17,667 nucleotides of DNA, taken from the NCBI GenBank assembly GCA_002712245.1, contig PASZ01000027.1:1-17667 (forward strand), written 5' to 3'. Positions 1 to 8,887 of this stretch are shown here, piece by piece; within the stretch, counting starts at the first letter, position 1; every line of letters starts with the position of its first letter. Below the pieces are notes generated by a model. It saw only the letters and a list, made by a program, of their open reading frames with translations. It searched no databases and was not told the origin of the DNA. The stretch comes from Fidelibacterota bacterium. Lineage in GTDB: Bacteria; Fidelibacterota; Marinisomatia; Marinisomatales; TCS55. Both the position numbers and the translations under genes were made by a program.

Positions 1-391
1 CGTCTAATGGGTGATTTACTTGAAAACTAAATTCCCCTGATCGCGCTGAGCCTTTTTTTGTTAATTCATAAAAAATAAAGATTCTAAATTTGGCTTCTGT
101 AATTTTTTTTTGAATAAAATTATTTGCTAAGTCATTCGACAAAAGAAGATCTTGAACCTGTGGATTTTCTGTTGTTCCACTAACATAAAATATGCTATCG
201 GTGTTTGAAGGGGTTAGAATTTTTAAATTTAATGGGAGCTGATCAATAGCAATCTCTGCCTCTATTTCTGCCATTACACCACTGAAGTAATATTCAGGAT
301 ATATTACAACATCGTAACTTTTAAATGGTGATGATTGAGCAATTAGGGTAAAGAAGCAGCTAGTAAATAAATGGATAAAATATTTTTTCAT
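1..391 (-). CDS. Secreted protein of unknown function (5' part only)
   Basis: An open frame starts at ATG 391-389 and runs without a stop to the window edge, giving 130 complete codons of an incomplete gene. The N-terminus (MKKYFIHLFTSCFFTLIAQS) looks like a signal peptide: two lysines, then a hydrophobic stretch, with probable cleavage near residues 18-20. A cysteine lies at residue 12, but the context is not a convincing lipobox. The visible mature part alternates hydrophobic and polar residues, as in beta-sandwich surface domains, and I recognise no family motif. It begins 6 bp after the stop of the upstream lipoprotein gene, so the two are probably co-transcribed. No clear Shine-Dalgarno site is present. 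Being a secreted protein is well supported; its function is unknown. Confidence 0.75.
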   Translation of the reverse strand, partial: MKKYFIHLFTSCFFTLIAQSSPFKSYDVVIYPEYYFSGVMAEIEAEIAIDQLPLNLKILTPSNTDSIFYVSGTTENPQVQDLLLSNDLANNFIQKKITEAKFRIFIFYELTKKGSARSGEFSFQVNHPLD

Positions 392-397
392 GAAATT

Positions 398-1729
398 CTA
401 TTTTAAATTAAATGACAAACTTGAGCTATTTATTGGCTTGCTTACCGCATCATTAAAATTATAATAATTATAATTATGGTGACGCACATTATATGATTTA
501 TAAAAATTCATATAATCATCACTGATTGACTTCATCACTTCATATAAATTCTTATAGATATCAAAATCAATTGGTCTAGCTCTATATAGCTCATAACTTC
601 CTACTGCTTTTGATAGCTCAGGTATATTAGGCAACGCAATATAGTTAAATTCATCCGCATTAACGTAAATAAATAGAGGGGGTCCATCTTGAGAAATATA
701 TAACAACTGTATGTAATCAGCTTCTGGACTTTGTATCAGATTAGAAACTTCTTTGGTGGTAGAATTGTATGTAAAAGATATTGGTAAAGATTTCACCTTT
801 AATGATGAACTAAGACCAATATTATTATAAAATCCATAATTTGTTGAATTTGTAATATTCCCCTCTGCACCGCGATCAACAATTAGCGTAGCGCGATTTG
901 TTACAGCAAGGGGATTTAGTGATGAGCTCATTACTTCAACAGTTTGGTAGCCTGACCCGATTAAATTAAAATTATCTTCAAACCAAACATCGCTTAACCA
1001 ACTTGCTCTTCCATTTGATTGATTATAAAACAATAAACGTGTTCTACCGTACTCGCCCCACGACCAAGGTGGCTCTGAGATCAAAAAGACTGCTTCATCA
1101 ATATTGGATTGAGTCCAATTGTTCAAAGTGAACTGTTTTCCATTCACCCAGTCTTGATCCTCCAATATTCCAACATATTTTTGATTATCTGTAGTTTCTA
1201 TAGAAGATGCAATAGTGAGCTTATTGGAATAGACTTGATGCGTATATGTTATAGATGCAGTGTCTCTTCCCCAGCCGTAATAGTAATAATTACCAGTATC
1301 ATTGCGAAATTCACTTATATTTTTTCCGCTAGGAGCTTCGATGGTTAACCCAACTGATTCTGAACCATCATGAGTAAAAAACTGATTTGATTCAGTATAA
1401 TCCATTCCTACAGGCATCCCGTAGTAAGTAAAAATATTAACTATATTGCTATCTAACGTATCTGTAGTCACAATGGTTGTTATTAATGATGAAATAAGAC
1501 TTAGCTCTGCGGTATCTAAATCAAAAACTATTGAATCATTTTCTCCCACTTCTCCCCATACTAGGGCGCTATCCGATGGCATTAAGCTATCGTGAATATA
1601 AATTGTTAGTTTATGATTATCGAGAAGATTGCCACCACGAAATGTAAATAGATTCCCTATTGAATCTTCCTCGCTAAACAAATCGCACGAAACGATAAGT
1701 GCGCAGATAAAAATGATTATTTTTTTCAT
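398..1729 (-). CDS. Lipoprotein of unknown function, 443 aa
   Basis: The N-terminus MKKIIIFICALIVSC is a lipoprotein signal peptide with a lipobox ending at Cys15, followed by acidic residues, so the product should be exported and lipid-anchored. The remaining 430 or so residues are rich in Ser, Asn, Thr and Tyr and show no enzyme motif I recognise; the pattern suggests mostly beta structure. Near the C-terminus (about residues 416-425) there is a His/Asn/Tyr-rich patch (RHHNYNYYNF). The gene ends with TAG 6 bp before the next secreted protein gene, which suggests a two-gene surface unit. A weak AGG element lies 7 bp upstream of the ATG. The 63 bp separating it from the CPBP protease gene holds no terminator or promoter that I can support. 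Confidence 0.8.
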   Translation of the reverse strand: MKKIIIFICALIVSCDLFSEEDSIGNLFTFRGGNLLDNHKLTIYIHDSLMPSDSALVWGEVGENDSIVFDLDTAELSLISSLITTIVTTDTLDSNIVNIFTYYGMPVGMDYTESNQFFTHDGSESVGLTIEAPSGKNISEFRNDTGNYYYYGWGRDTASITYTHQVYSNKLTIASSIETTDNQKYVGILEDQDWVNGKQFTLNNWTQSNIDEAVFLISEPPWSWGEYGRTRLLFYNQSNGRASWLSDVWFEDNFNLIGSGYQTVEVMSSSLNPLAVTNRATLIVDRGAEGNITNSTNYGFYNNIGLSSSLKVKSLPISFTYNSTTKEVSNLIQSPEADYIQLLYISQDGPPLFIYVNADEFNYIALPNIPELSKAVGSYELYRARPIDFDIYKNLYEVMKSISDDYMNFYKSYNVRHHNYNYYNFNDAVSKPINSSSLSFNLK

Positions 1730-1792
1730 TTCATTACCTAAATAATAATATTGAATCTAATAGGCAAATTTAATCTAGTTTTAAATCAATTC

Positions 1793-2515
1793 TTAGCTAG
1801 AAGTAGTAAATTTTATTAATACAAAAAGGTCATATATGGTATGCGTATAGGCAGCTATTCCAAAGCCCCGAAAAATATATACAACCCCCAAAAAAACACC
1901 CGCTAAAAATCGAATCAAGAAAAGATAGGTAGAGGGGTCCTCTCCATATGGGCCTACAAAATGAAAAGCTGAAAAAAGAGCAGCCGCTAAAACAATAGAG
2001 CCAATATTTTTACCAATAGATGTCCATTGAAAAATTAGCCCTAATAAATAAGCAAATCCGGTTATTAAAATGACTCGAAAAACAAACTCTTCATATATAC
2101 CAGCGCCAATAGCTAAAACAACTTGCTGCAATAATTTCTCATCTTTGGTAATCATTAAATATTCTGGAGCTCTCAGCATAATAATAGTTAAAACAAATGC
2201 CCATCCTATACTTTCAAATAGCATTGTTAATAAATATTCTCCACTGATTTGGGTAGCCTCTAATTCTTTTTTTTGTCGTAAAAAGGCTATGATAAAGCCA
2301 ATTAGAAAGGTGCCGCCAAAACCATAAGTACCGAAAATACCAAACATTTCAAGAATTTGTCTCATCAAGACGTCTGCGCCATTCCTAAGCAGCGGTAAGT
2401 CGCTTGATGAAATCGCAAAAAGGCCTACCTCGTAAACCAAAAGCAAGGGCAAGGTAAAAATAAAACTATATAAAGGGGTGTTTGTTGCTGACCAATAGGA
2501 GGTTTGAGGCTTCAT
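1793..2515 (-). CDS. CPBP family intramembrane metalloprotease
   Basis: This 240-residue protein is very hydrophobic, with about six to eight membrane segments. It carries the three motifs of the CPBP (CAAX protease and bacteriocin-processing, Rce1-like) family: EEFVFR at 142-147 (EExxxR), F181 with H185 (FxxxH), and H225-D229 (HxxxD; many members have HxxxN). These Glu and His residues form the active site in Rce1-type proteases. In bacteria the family includes prenyl-protein-type proteases and bacteriocin self-immunity proteins. There is no bacteriocin cluster nearby, so a general membrane-proteolysis role is more likely and the substrate cannot be named. Its ATG lies 3 bp after the lepA stop, so it is probably co-transcribed with lepA. 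I see no Shine-Dalgarno site. It ends with TAA. Confidence 0.85.
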   Translation of the reverse strand: MKPQTSYWSATNTPLYSFIFTLPLLLVYEVGLFAISSSDLPLLRNGADVLMRQILEMFGIFGTYGFGGTFLIGFIIAFLRQKKELEATQISGEYLLTMLFESIGWAFVLTIIMLRAPEYLMITKDEKLLQQVVLAIGAGIYEEFVFRVILITGFAYLLGLIFQWTSIGKNIGSIVLAAALFSAFHFVGPYGEDPSTYLFLIRFLAGVFLGVVYIFRGFGIAAYTHTIYDLFVLIKFTTSS

Positions 2516-2518
2516 AAA

Positions 2519-4321
2519 TCAATCAGAATCAATTTGAAGAACTGCGAGCAGTGCTTCTTGTGGAATTTCAACTTTACCGATCGACTTCATCCTTTTCTTG
2601 CCTTCTTTTTGCTTTTCCCACAATTTCCTTTTACGTGTTATATCCCCACCATAGCATTTCGCAGTCACATTTTTCTTAACAGCTTTTACCGTTGAGCGAG
2701 AAATTACTTTATTTCCCAAAGCTGCTTGAATAGGCACATCAAACATTTGTCTTGGGATTAGTTCTTTTAGTTTACTGCATAATGCAACACCTCGATGATA
2801 AGCATCTTCAGCGTGAATAATAATTGATAATGCGTCAACAGGTTCATGGTTAATCAGTATATCAAGTTTTTTTAAATCTCCTAATACATAATCATTCAAA
2901 TGATAGTCCAGGGAAGCATAGCCTTTTGTAGTTGATTTTAGCTTATCAAAAAAATCAAAAATAATTTCACCCAGAGGAAGCTCGTAGTGTAATTGCGCCT
3001 TATCTGCTGTTAAGTAATTGGTGTTTTTATAAATCCCTCTTTTCTTTTGGCATAGCTTCATAATACCACCAATGTAATCTTTGGGGGTGATAATTTCTGC
3101 AGATACATATGGTTCTAAAATAGATTGTATTTCTCCAGTAGGTGGCATTTTTGATGGGGTATCTACTTCAATCATTTTACCATTTTTTATTTCAATTTTA
3201 TAACGAACATTAGGTGTTGTTGTTACTAGGGCAATATCAAATTCTCGCTCTAATCTCTCCTGAATAATTTCCATGTGTAGCAATCCTAAAAAGCCACACC
3301 GAAATCCAAAGCCCAAGGCCTCACTTGTTTCTGGTTCAAATAATAAAGAAGCATCGTTTAATTTTAATTTTTCAAGAGCCATTCTTAATTGGTCATAATC
3401 ATCAGCATCAGATGGGTATAGCCCGGAGAAAACCATAGGCTTTATCTCTTTAAATCCAGGCAGCGGATCTAATTCAGAGGTATTTTTTGACGTAACTGTG
3501 TCTCCAGGTAAAATATGCGATACATCTCTTATGCTAGCTAAAAAATAACCTACATCACCTGCCCTTAACTCTTTTGAAGGCATTTGTTTTAAAACAAAAT
3601 GCCCAACTTCTGTTATATCATATTCACTATTGTGGGCAAAAAACTTAACCTTATCACCAGGTTTTATGACTCCATCAAACACGCGAATATATGGTATAGC
3701 TCCTTTATAATTATCATGCACTGAGTCAAAAATCATAGCTCGCAAAGGGTTATTTGATCGATCCTCAGGCGCAGGTATTTTTTGAATTATTGTATCAAAA
3801 ATATTTTCTAGACCCTTTCCTGTTTTAGCGCTCACTGAAATTATTTCACTTTTTTTACACCCAATAAGCTCTACCAGCTGATCTTCAACAATATCAACCC
3901 TAGCGCTAGGCAAATCAACTTTGTTAATAACTGGAATAATGGTAAGATCATTTTCTATGGCAAGATATGTATTGCTAACAGTTTGTGCTTCTACTCCCTG
4001 AACTGCATCTACAAGAAGTAATGCTCCTTCACAAGCAGCTAAAGATCTTGATACCTCATACGTAAAATCAACATGACCAGGAGTATCAATTAAGTTAAAT
4101 GTGAATTCTTTTTTATTCGAATCAATATATTTCATTTGAATAGGATGACTTTTAATTGTTATCCCTCTTTCACGTTCTAAATCCATGCTATCCAAAACCT
4201 GAGACTTCATTTCTTTCTTTGACAGCGTTTTTGTTTCTTCAAGCAATCGATCTGCTAAAGTAGATTTGCCATGATCAATATGAGCAATAATACAAAAATT
4301 GCGTATTTGCGATGTATCCAT
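2519..4321 (-). CDS. lepA: Elongation factor 4 (LepA), ribosome back-translocase GTPase
   Basis: The protein is full length at 600 residues. Numbered from ATG 4321, the P-loop AHIDHGKST lies at 13-21, followed by the switch motif [18 protein letters not shown] (G3), NKVDLPSA (G4) and SAKTG (G5). It then has EF-G-like domains II, III and V, and ends with the LepA-specific C-terminal domain ([20 protein letters not shown]), which contacts the tRNA region of the ribosome. LepA acts on ribosomes stalled by stress or unfavourable ion levels, and also in 30S biogenesis. Two starts are possible: ATG at 4321 and an in-frame TTG at 4324. The AGGAG site at 4338-4334 is 12 bp from the ATG and 9 bp from the TTG; I prefer the ATG on codon strength. 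The stop is TGA. The gene is divergent from the plus-strand lipoprotein gene. Confidence 0.97.
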   Translation of the reverse strand: MDTSQIRNFCIIAHIDHGKSTLADRLLEETKTLSKKEMKSQVLDSMDLERERGITIKSHPIQMKYIDSNKKEFTFNLIDTPGHVDFTYEVSRSLAACEGALLLVDAVQGVEAQTVSNTYLAIENDLTIIPVINKVDLPSARVDIVEDQLVELIGCKKSEIISVSAKTGKGLENIFDTIIQKIPAPEDRSNNPLRAMIFDSVHDNYKGAIPYIRVFDGVIKPGDKVKFFAHNSEYDITEVGHFVLKQMPSKELRAGDVGYFLASIRDVSHILPGDTVTSKNTSELDPLPGFKEIKPMVFSGLYPSDADDYDQLRMALEKLKLNDASLLFEPETSEALGFGFRCGFLGLLHMEIIQERLEREFDIALVTTTPNVRYKIEIKNGKMIEVDTPSKMPPTGEIQSILEPYVSAEIITPKDYIGGIMKLCQKKRGIYKNTNYLTADKAQLHYELPLGEIIFDFFDKLKSTTKGYASLDYHLNDYVLGDLKKLDILINHEPVDALSIIIHAEDAYHRGVALCSKLKELIPRQMFDVPIQAALGNKVISRSTVKAVKKNVTAKCYGGDITRKRKLWEKQKEGKKRMKSIGKVEIPQEALLAVLQIDSD

Positions 4322-4333
4322 CAAAAAATTTAA

Positions 4334-4338
4334 CTCCT
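4334..4338 (-). promoter_or_regulatory. Ribosome binding site of lepA
   Basis: The minus strand reads AGGAG here. It is one of the few good Shine-Dalgarno sites in the window and bears on the choice between the TTG (9 bp away) and the ATG (12 bp away) as the lepA start. Confidence 0.6.
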
Positions 4339-4422
4339 ATCAAGTGCAAACATCGATTCAAAAATAGAGTATTTTCATAACATTTGCCGTAAGTTAGGGT
4401 GTACTTATTAAAGGTCGGAAAT

Positions 4423-4914
4423 ATGAAAAAAATTATTTTTATTATTTTTCTTTTAATTCTTGGGTGTCAAGATAAAAAAGAAGAGGAAGCGGGTCCTCTT
4501 GTTGGAACATGGAAATTAATAGAAATGGGGACGTATACTGTGGCGGGAAAATGCAGTGGCGAAGTAGATGATGAAGAATATCGTGGACTTAAATCCAAAG
4601 GATTCACGCTTACTTTAGAGCTAAAAAAAGATGGCACTGGTATTCAAACCGTTACGGGCCCGGATGCTGGAACAGAAAATTTTTCTTGGACAGATTTTGG
4701 GCAAACACTATGTATTAAGAATGATTGCGTTTCGTACGAAATGGCACCAAGTGAGCTATCCTTTAGATTAAATTACAAAGAAGATGCCTTTTGTCAGGAT
4801 GAAGATTATAATATTACTATACATGATAACAAGAGAGCTTGTGAAGAGGCGAGCACATCCAATGCTTGGTATCCAGAAAAATGCAATACAGAACGATATA
4901 GGAAAAACTTATAA
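4423..4914 (+). CDS. Small cysteine-rich lipoprotein, lipocalin-like
   Basis: This is the only convincing gene on the plus strand. The frame is open from a GTG at 4399, but ATG 4423 is the better start. It gives a classic lipoprotein signal, MKKIIFIIFLLILGC with lipidated Cys15, and AAAGG at 4410-4414 sits 8 bp upstream. The product is 163 residues. After an acidic linker comes LVGTWKLIEMG (Gly28-Thr29-Trp30), the opening motif typical of lipocalin-like lipoproteins, followed by a Thr/Lys-rich beta region. The mature part holds six further cysteines (44, 97, 102, 124, 140, 154), an even number that would fit three disulfides in the periplasm or at the surface. The ligand is unknown. The gene is divergent from lepA and ends 9 bp from the smc stop on the other strand, leaving no room for a separate terminator. 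Confidence 0.82.
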   Translation: MKKIIFIIFLLILGCQDKKEEEAGPLVGTWKLIEMGTYTVAGKCSGEVDDEEYRGLKSKGFTLTLELKKDGTGIQTVTGPDAGTENFSWTDFGQTLCIKNDCVSYEMAPSELSFRLNYKEDAFCQDEDYNITIHDNKRACEEASTSNAWYPEKCNTERYRKNL

Positions 4915-4923
4915 AAATAATAC

Positions 4924-7026
4924 TTAGGCTTGTCCGTTGAACTTGACAGATACTAGCTTAGATACCCCTTTCTTTTCCATGGTAACTCCATATAAATAAT
5001 CGGCTACTTCCATTGTGAGTTTATTATGAGTCACAATAATAAATTGTGTCTCTTCTGCAAATTTATTTATAACACGCTTAAATTTTTGAATATTCACATC
5101 ATCAAGAGGTGCATCAACTTCATCTAGTACACAATAAGGGCTCGGTTTAAATTGATATATAGCAAAAAGAAGTGCAATAGCGGTTAAGGATTTTTCTCCA
5201 GCTGAAAGCATTCTAAGATTTTGATTTTTTTTGCCGGGTGGCTGAGCATGAATTATAATCTGAGCTTCTAATGGGTCATCGCTTCCATCTAAAGAGATAG
5301 AAGCATTTCCTCCTTCAAAAAACATTCCAAAAAGCTCAGAAAAATTTGTATTAATCTGGTCAAATGTTAATTCAAACTTTTCTCGAGCAACAACATCTAT
5401 TTTTGTGATCGTCTCTTTTAGATTTTCTTCAGATTTTAAGATGTCAATGCGCTGCTCAATTAAATTTTCTAAACGTTTTTGCTCGTCTTTATAATCCTGT
5501 TGAGCTGCCATATTTAATGGTCCAATATTCTCAATCCTTTTTTGAATCTTATCAATTTCAATTTTTAGTTCATCAATATCGCTATCAACCTTCATTTCTT
5601 TCGGAACTTTAGAATTGTATTTTTCCATCATTCGCTCTTTGATGTTGTTTATTTTTTGATCTAGTTCAACTATCCTCAATTCATTTGCTCTTTGTTCTTC
5701 AAGGAGATTTTCTTTTAATTGTTGCTCTGAATTGATCTTTTCCTGAATTTTTTCCATTGATTTAAATTTACCAGAGACAGTTTGCTGCTTAAGGTCCAGC
5801 ACTGATCTTTCTTTTGCTATATCACCACTGAAGCTTTTTAAATCATTTTCTTCATTAATAATCTTTAGATCTAAAGATTTTTTTAATTCTTTAAGCTCAA
5901 CAGTTTCATTTTTTATATCATCATCTCTACGATCTAGCTCAGAAGATGTTTTGCTTGCAGATTCTTTTTGAAAATTAATACTTTCAAGTCGATTTTCCAT
6001 ATTCAGTAAATCTATTCTAATCTCTTGAACTTTTTGTTGAAAGTTGTCTCTATTCTGCTGGCTAGCTAAAAGTAAGGATGAAGCTACTTCTAAATCTTTT
6101 TTAAGTTTATTAATTATTTTTTCAGTACTGATGATTGAGGGATTAATCTTTTCAACTTTTTTCTTCAATGCAACAAGTTCATTATGACTTCTGTCCATTT
6201 CTTTATTTAATTCTTTTATTGAAATAAGATTTTGGGATTGTTGATAATGATTTTTTATTTGGACTGATTGCAAATCGTTCAATTTAGTATTTTCAAGATT
6301 ATGGTCATTCTTAATAGTGTTCAAATCGTCGCCAGATTTCACAATTTCATTTTCAAGCGATAAATAATTCTTCTCATCATTGGTAATCTTTTTATCTAAA
6401 TCTTTTATTTGTTTTTGTATTACTTGAACTTTTTTTTGTCTACCAATTATACTGGTTTCTTTGGATTTATTTTGATATTTCAAAAGTAGATTTTTTCCTA
6501 TGTAAGTTCCTTGTAAATCCACCAAATCCCATTGTTCAAGAATGCTTTTACTTTTAATCTCATTAACATCATTTACAACTAGTAGATTGCCTATCAATGC
6601 TTCAGCAAGATTAGAGTTTGATTTATCAACTCCACATAAATCAATTGCACTACTAAGTACGCCCTCGGCATTTGGAATTGGGGGTCTTTCAGTTTTGAAT
6701 TTTTTTAACTCTTTTAAGGGTAAAATTGAGAAATTACCCAATTTTTTTGATTTAGCTTTTAAAATGATTTTCATCGCAGAAATTTTATCTCTCGCGACAA
6801 GACATTTTGACCAATTTCCCAATGCACTTTGAAAGGCCATTTCATACTTTGTCTCAACCTGGAGAAGCTCTCCAACAGATCCGATCAAGTTGCTAAAATC
6901 ATTTTTGTTGCTTAGAATTTTTTTAGCACCTTCAGGGTATCCTTGCTTTTGTTCTAATAGTTCATTAAAAAAGTTTAGTTGCGATTTTAATGAGCTAAGA
7001 TCTGATTTTTTTGTATGTAGCTCCAT
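4924..7026 (-). CDS. smc: Chromosome partition protein SMC, C-terminal part (gene interrupted by in-frame TAA)
   Basis: This is the 3' portion of smc, in the same frame as the 5' portion at 7084-8454. The frame is open all the way from 7083, and the first ATG is at 7026. In whole-protein numbering (1176 positions) it contains the hinge domain (about 505-665, with NLIGSVGELLQVETKYE and ALGNW), the returning coiled coil, the ABC signature LSAGEKSLTA (1083-1092), Walker B YCVLDEVD (1107-1114) with the following APLDD, and the switch Thr-His at 1142-1143. The usual signature is LSGGEK; here one Gly is Ala. SMC dimerises through the hinge and closes its heads on ATP to load and extrude chromosomal DNA loops. 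Made alone, this fragment would have a hinge and half a head but no Walker A. It ends with TAA and converges on the plus-strand lipoprotein gene. Confidence 0.93.
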   Translation of the reverse strand: MELHTKKSDLSSLKSQLNFFNELLEQKQGYPEGAKKILSNKNDFSNLIGSVGELLQVETKYEMAFQSALGNWSKCLVARDKISAMKIILKAKSKKLGNFSILPLKELKKFKTERPPIPNAEGVLSSAIDLCGVDKSNSNLAEALIGNLLVVNDVNEIKSKSILEQWDLVDLQGTYIGKNLLLKYQNKSKETSIIGRQKKVQVIQKQIKDLDKKITNDEKNYLSLENEIVKSGDDLNTIKNDHNLENTKLNDLQSVQIKNHYQQSQNLISIKELNKEMDRSHNELVALKKKVEKINPSIISTEKIINKLKKDLEVASSLLLASQQNRDNFQQKVQEIRIDLLNMENRLESINFQKESASKTSSELDRRDDDIKNETVELKELKKSLDLKIINEENDLKSFSGDIAKERSVLDLKQQTVSGKFKSMEKIQEKINSEQQLKENLLEEQRANELRIVELDQKINNIKERMMEKYNSKVPKEMKVDSDIDELKIEIDKIQKRIENIGPLNMAAQQDYKDEQKRLENLIEQRIDILKSEENLKETITKIDVVAREKFELTFDQINTNFSELFGMFFEGGNASISLDGSDDPLEAQIIIHAQPPGKKNQNLRMLSAGEKSLTAIALLFAIYQFKPSPYCVLDEVDAPLDDVNIQKFKRVINKFAEETQFIIVTHNKLTMEVADYLYGVTMEKKGVSKLVSVKFNGQA

Positions 7027-7083
7027 TTGAAGATTAGAATAGTCTTTTTCATTATCTGAATGCTGTTTTTGAGCAATATCAAT

Positions 7084-7086
7084 TTA
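7084..7086 (-). other. In-frame TAA interrupting smc
   Basis: The minus strand reads TCT TAA ATT GAT ATT GCT. The frame is Ser456, stop, Ile458, Asp459 and so on, and it stays open through IDIAQKQHSDNEKDYSNLQ to Met477 and then to the true stop at 4924. No base is gained or lost; a single substitution (from GAA, AAA or CAA) would restore the gene. The site is in the first coiled-coil arm, before the hinge, where almost any polar residue would be tolerated, so the original residue cannot be deduced. Confidence 0.95.
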
Positions 7087-8454
7087 AGATTTAATTTTGT
7101 TAACTTTTTCTAATTGCTTTTTTGTATTATTATCAATTTTTTCCTGCTCTATTGAATATTTTTCTTGATCTTTTTCTAGAATTTTAATCTTAGAACTTAA
7201 ATGGTTAATAACTGTTGTTTTTTCTTCAATGGATGAAATCGATCTGTCCAGTACTGAGCGCTCATCTGCTATTCTTTCCTGAGCCTTCCATCTTGATGAT
7301 TGAATTGTTTTTACATGTTCTTGAGCAGTTTGATATTCACTATCGATTTTTTGGAATTCATTATTTTTTGTAACAAATAATGATGATTGGTCTTTGATTG
7401 AAGGTGAAAGCTGATCTATATCTTTTTTATATTCTGTAATTTTATCTAAAAGGTGGATCTTTTTTTCTTGATTTGAACTAAGCTCATTTGAGAGTCTGTT
7501 CATATTGATTTCTGCAGATTTAAACTGTTCATTCCATATTAAAATATTATTCTGAGCAAGCTCACGATCTTTCTCTAGTTTTTGAAGTTTAATTTGCATT
7601 TTTTGCAATTCTTGTTGTTGAGACACGTATGTTTTTTTTATCTCTTCAAGTTCTTTTTCTAAAAGCGAAGTGTCTGATAATTTTTCATTCTTAATGGTAA
7701 GTGACTCTGAGAGATTTTTTCTTAGAGGAATAAGTTCTGATTGGTAATTATGAATTTTAATATATGCTAATGAGAGATCTTTTTCAAAAAGGATCGTTGA
7801 AAGTTTTTCATGCCTATTAAAACGTTTTAATTGCAAACCAAGGCTATGTACTTGCTGTTCTACTTCTTGAACAATATCATTTATTCGATCGAGGTCCCTT
7901 TGTATTGCATCGAATTTTCTTAGCGCAGACTGTCTTTGTTGTTTGTACTTATTTATCCCCGCCGCTTCTTCAAACATACGTTTTCTATCATCTGCAGTTT
8001 CAGATAGTATTTGTTCTATCATTTTAAGCTCAATTACCGAATAAGCGTCAGAACCCATACCTGTATCAATAAATAGTTCATGGATATCTTTTAGTCTACA
8101 GGGTGTTTTATTTATATAATATTCTGATTCACCATCCCTGTAAACTCTACGCCCTATTTCAATATCACTATATTCAATCGGGAGCTTGCCGCTATTATTA
8201 TGAACGGTTAAATATGCTTCGCAGACAGATAAAGGCTTTATCCCATCAGCTCCATTAAAGATTACATCACCCATCTTACCAGAACGAAGAACTGAATATT
8301 TTTGTTCTCCTAAAACCCATCTTATCGCATCCACAATATTTGTTTTTCCGCATCCATTAGGACCAACAATAACTGTAACACCTTCACCAAATTTTATTTT
8401 TTCTTTTTTGGCAAAAGATTTAAATCCGTGTAGGTTTAATTCTGATATATACAT
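7084..8454 (-). CDS. smc: Chromosome partition protein SMC, N-terminal part (gene interrupted by in-frame TAA)
   Basis: This is the 5' portion of smc, 456 codons from ATG 8454 to the internal TAA. It starts with the conserved SMC opening (YISELNLHGFKSFAKK), then Walker A GPNGCGKT at 31-38, the following NIVDAIRWVLGEQ, and the N-terminal head region through the SYSVIEL-like segment (here AYSVIEL) and FEEAAGINKYKQQR. From about residue 165 on it is Lys/Glu/Gln-rich coiled coil. Joined to the 3' part, the protein would be 1176 positions, a normal SMC length, so the two frames are one gene and not a natural split. An 87-bp spacer separates it from the HIT gene, so smc may have its own promoter; I find no convincing one. 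No clear Shine-Dalgarno site precedes the ATG. Confidence 0.94.
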   Translation of the reverse strand: MYISELNLHGFKSFAKKEKIKFGEGVTVIVGPNGCGKTNIVDAIRWVLGEQKYSVLRSGKMGDVIFNGADGIKPLSVCEAYLTVHNNSGKLPIEYSDIEIGRRVYRDGESEYYINKTPCRLKDIHELFIDTGMGSDAYSVIELKMIEQILSETADDRKRMFEEAAGINKYKQQRQSALRKFDAIQRDLDRINDIVQEVEQQVHSLGLQLKRFNRHEKLSTILFEKDLSLAYIKIHNYQSELIPLRKNLSESLTIKNEKLSDTSLLEKELEEIKKTYVSQQQELQKMQIKLQKLEKDRELAQNNILIWNEQFKSAEINMNRLSNELSSNQEKKIHLLDKITEYKKDIDQLSPSIKDQSSLFVTKNNEFQKIDSEYQTAQEHVKTIQSSRWKAQERIADERSVLDRSISSIEEKTTVINHLSSKIKILEKDQEKYSIEQEKIDNNTKKQLEKVNKIKS

Positions 8455-8466
8455 TTCCGAGGTAAA

Positions 8467-8481
8467 AGATTACTATAATCT
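8467..8481. repeat. Short inverted repeat upstream of smc
   Basis: AGATTA-CTA-TAATCT is a perfect 6-bp inverted repeat with a 3-bp spacer, ending 12 bp before the smc ATG. It could be an operator or a small 5' UTR hairpin, but in AT-rich DNA such a repeat can also arise by chance. Confidence 0.3.
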
Positions 8482-8541
8482 AAAAATTTTCTAAAGATTA
8501 ACCATCAAGATAATCAAAAAATTAATTTTCTTGAGGAATTT

Positions 8542-8886
8542 TTAGCCTGGTGGCCAGCTCATTCTTCGGCCACCCATAACATGCATGTGAATATGAAAAA
8601 CTGTTTGACCTGCATATTCATTGGTATTAAAAATAGTTCTGTAGCCCTGCTTTTGAACTCCTTTGATTTTAACTATTTCCTTAGCGCTAATGAACATCTC
8701 CCCAATTAAATTCTTATCTTCAAATTGAATTTCATTGATCGTACTAATATGTTTTTTAGGGATAATTAAGACATGAGTAGGTGCTTGTGGCTCAATATCA
8801 TCAAAGGCCAATATATGTTCATTCTCAAATAATTTTTTACAGGGTATTTTCCCATCAATTATTTTGCAAAATATGCATTCTTGCAT
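8542..8886 (-). CDS. HIT family nucleotide-binding protein (HinT-like)
   Basis: At 114 residues this is a normal length for the HINT branch of the histidine-triad family. The catalytic triad motif HIHMHV is at 98-103 (His98, His100, His102), and the C-terminus MSWPPG matches the typical HinT ending. The early CIFCKI (Cys4, Cys7), the FDDIEPQAPTHVLIIPKKHI segment at 28-47 and the NTNEYAGQTVFH run are also characteristic. Family members hydrolyse adenosine 5'-phosphoramidates, such as AMP-lysine and aminoacyl-adenylates, to AMP; the physiological substrate in bacteria is unsettled. Its ATG follows the rsmE stop by one base, so it is translated from the same message. No Shine-Dalgarno site is evident. 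It ends with TAA. Confidence 0.93.
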   Translation of the reverse strand: MQECIFCKIIDGKIPCKKLFENEHILAFDDIEPQAPTHVLIIPKKHISTINEIQFEDKNLIGEMFISAKEIVKIKGVQKQGYRTIFNTNEYAGQTVFHIHMHVMGGRRMSWPPG

Positions 8887-8887
8887 A

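Noticed and set aside
1109..1348. Plus-strand open frames inside minus-strand genes (e.g. 1109-1348, 2070-2327, 6542-6832, 17300-17533)
   Set aside because: They lie antisense to well-supported genes, lack ribosome sites and have no recognisable protein features.
1730..1792. Terminator or promoter between the CPBP gene and the large lipoprotein gene
   Set aside because: The 63 bp are AT-rich with no stem of useful length and no convincing hexamer pair.
1793..2515. Bacteriocin immunity system around the CPBP protease
   Set aside because: No leader peptide, transporter or modification enzyme is nearby; the neighbours are lepA and a lipoprotein.
4325..4422. Divergent promoters for lepA and the plus-strand lipoprotein
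   Set aside because: Promoters must exist here, but I found no hexamer pair with acceptable match and spacing on either strand.
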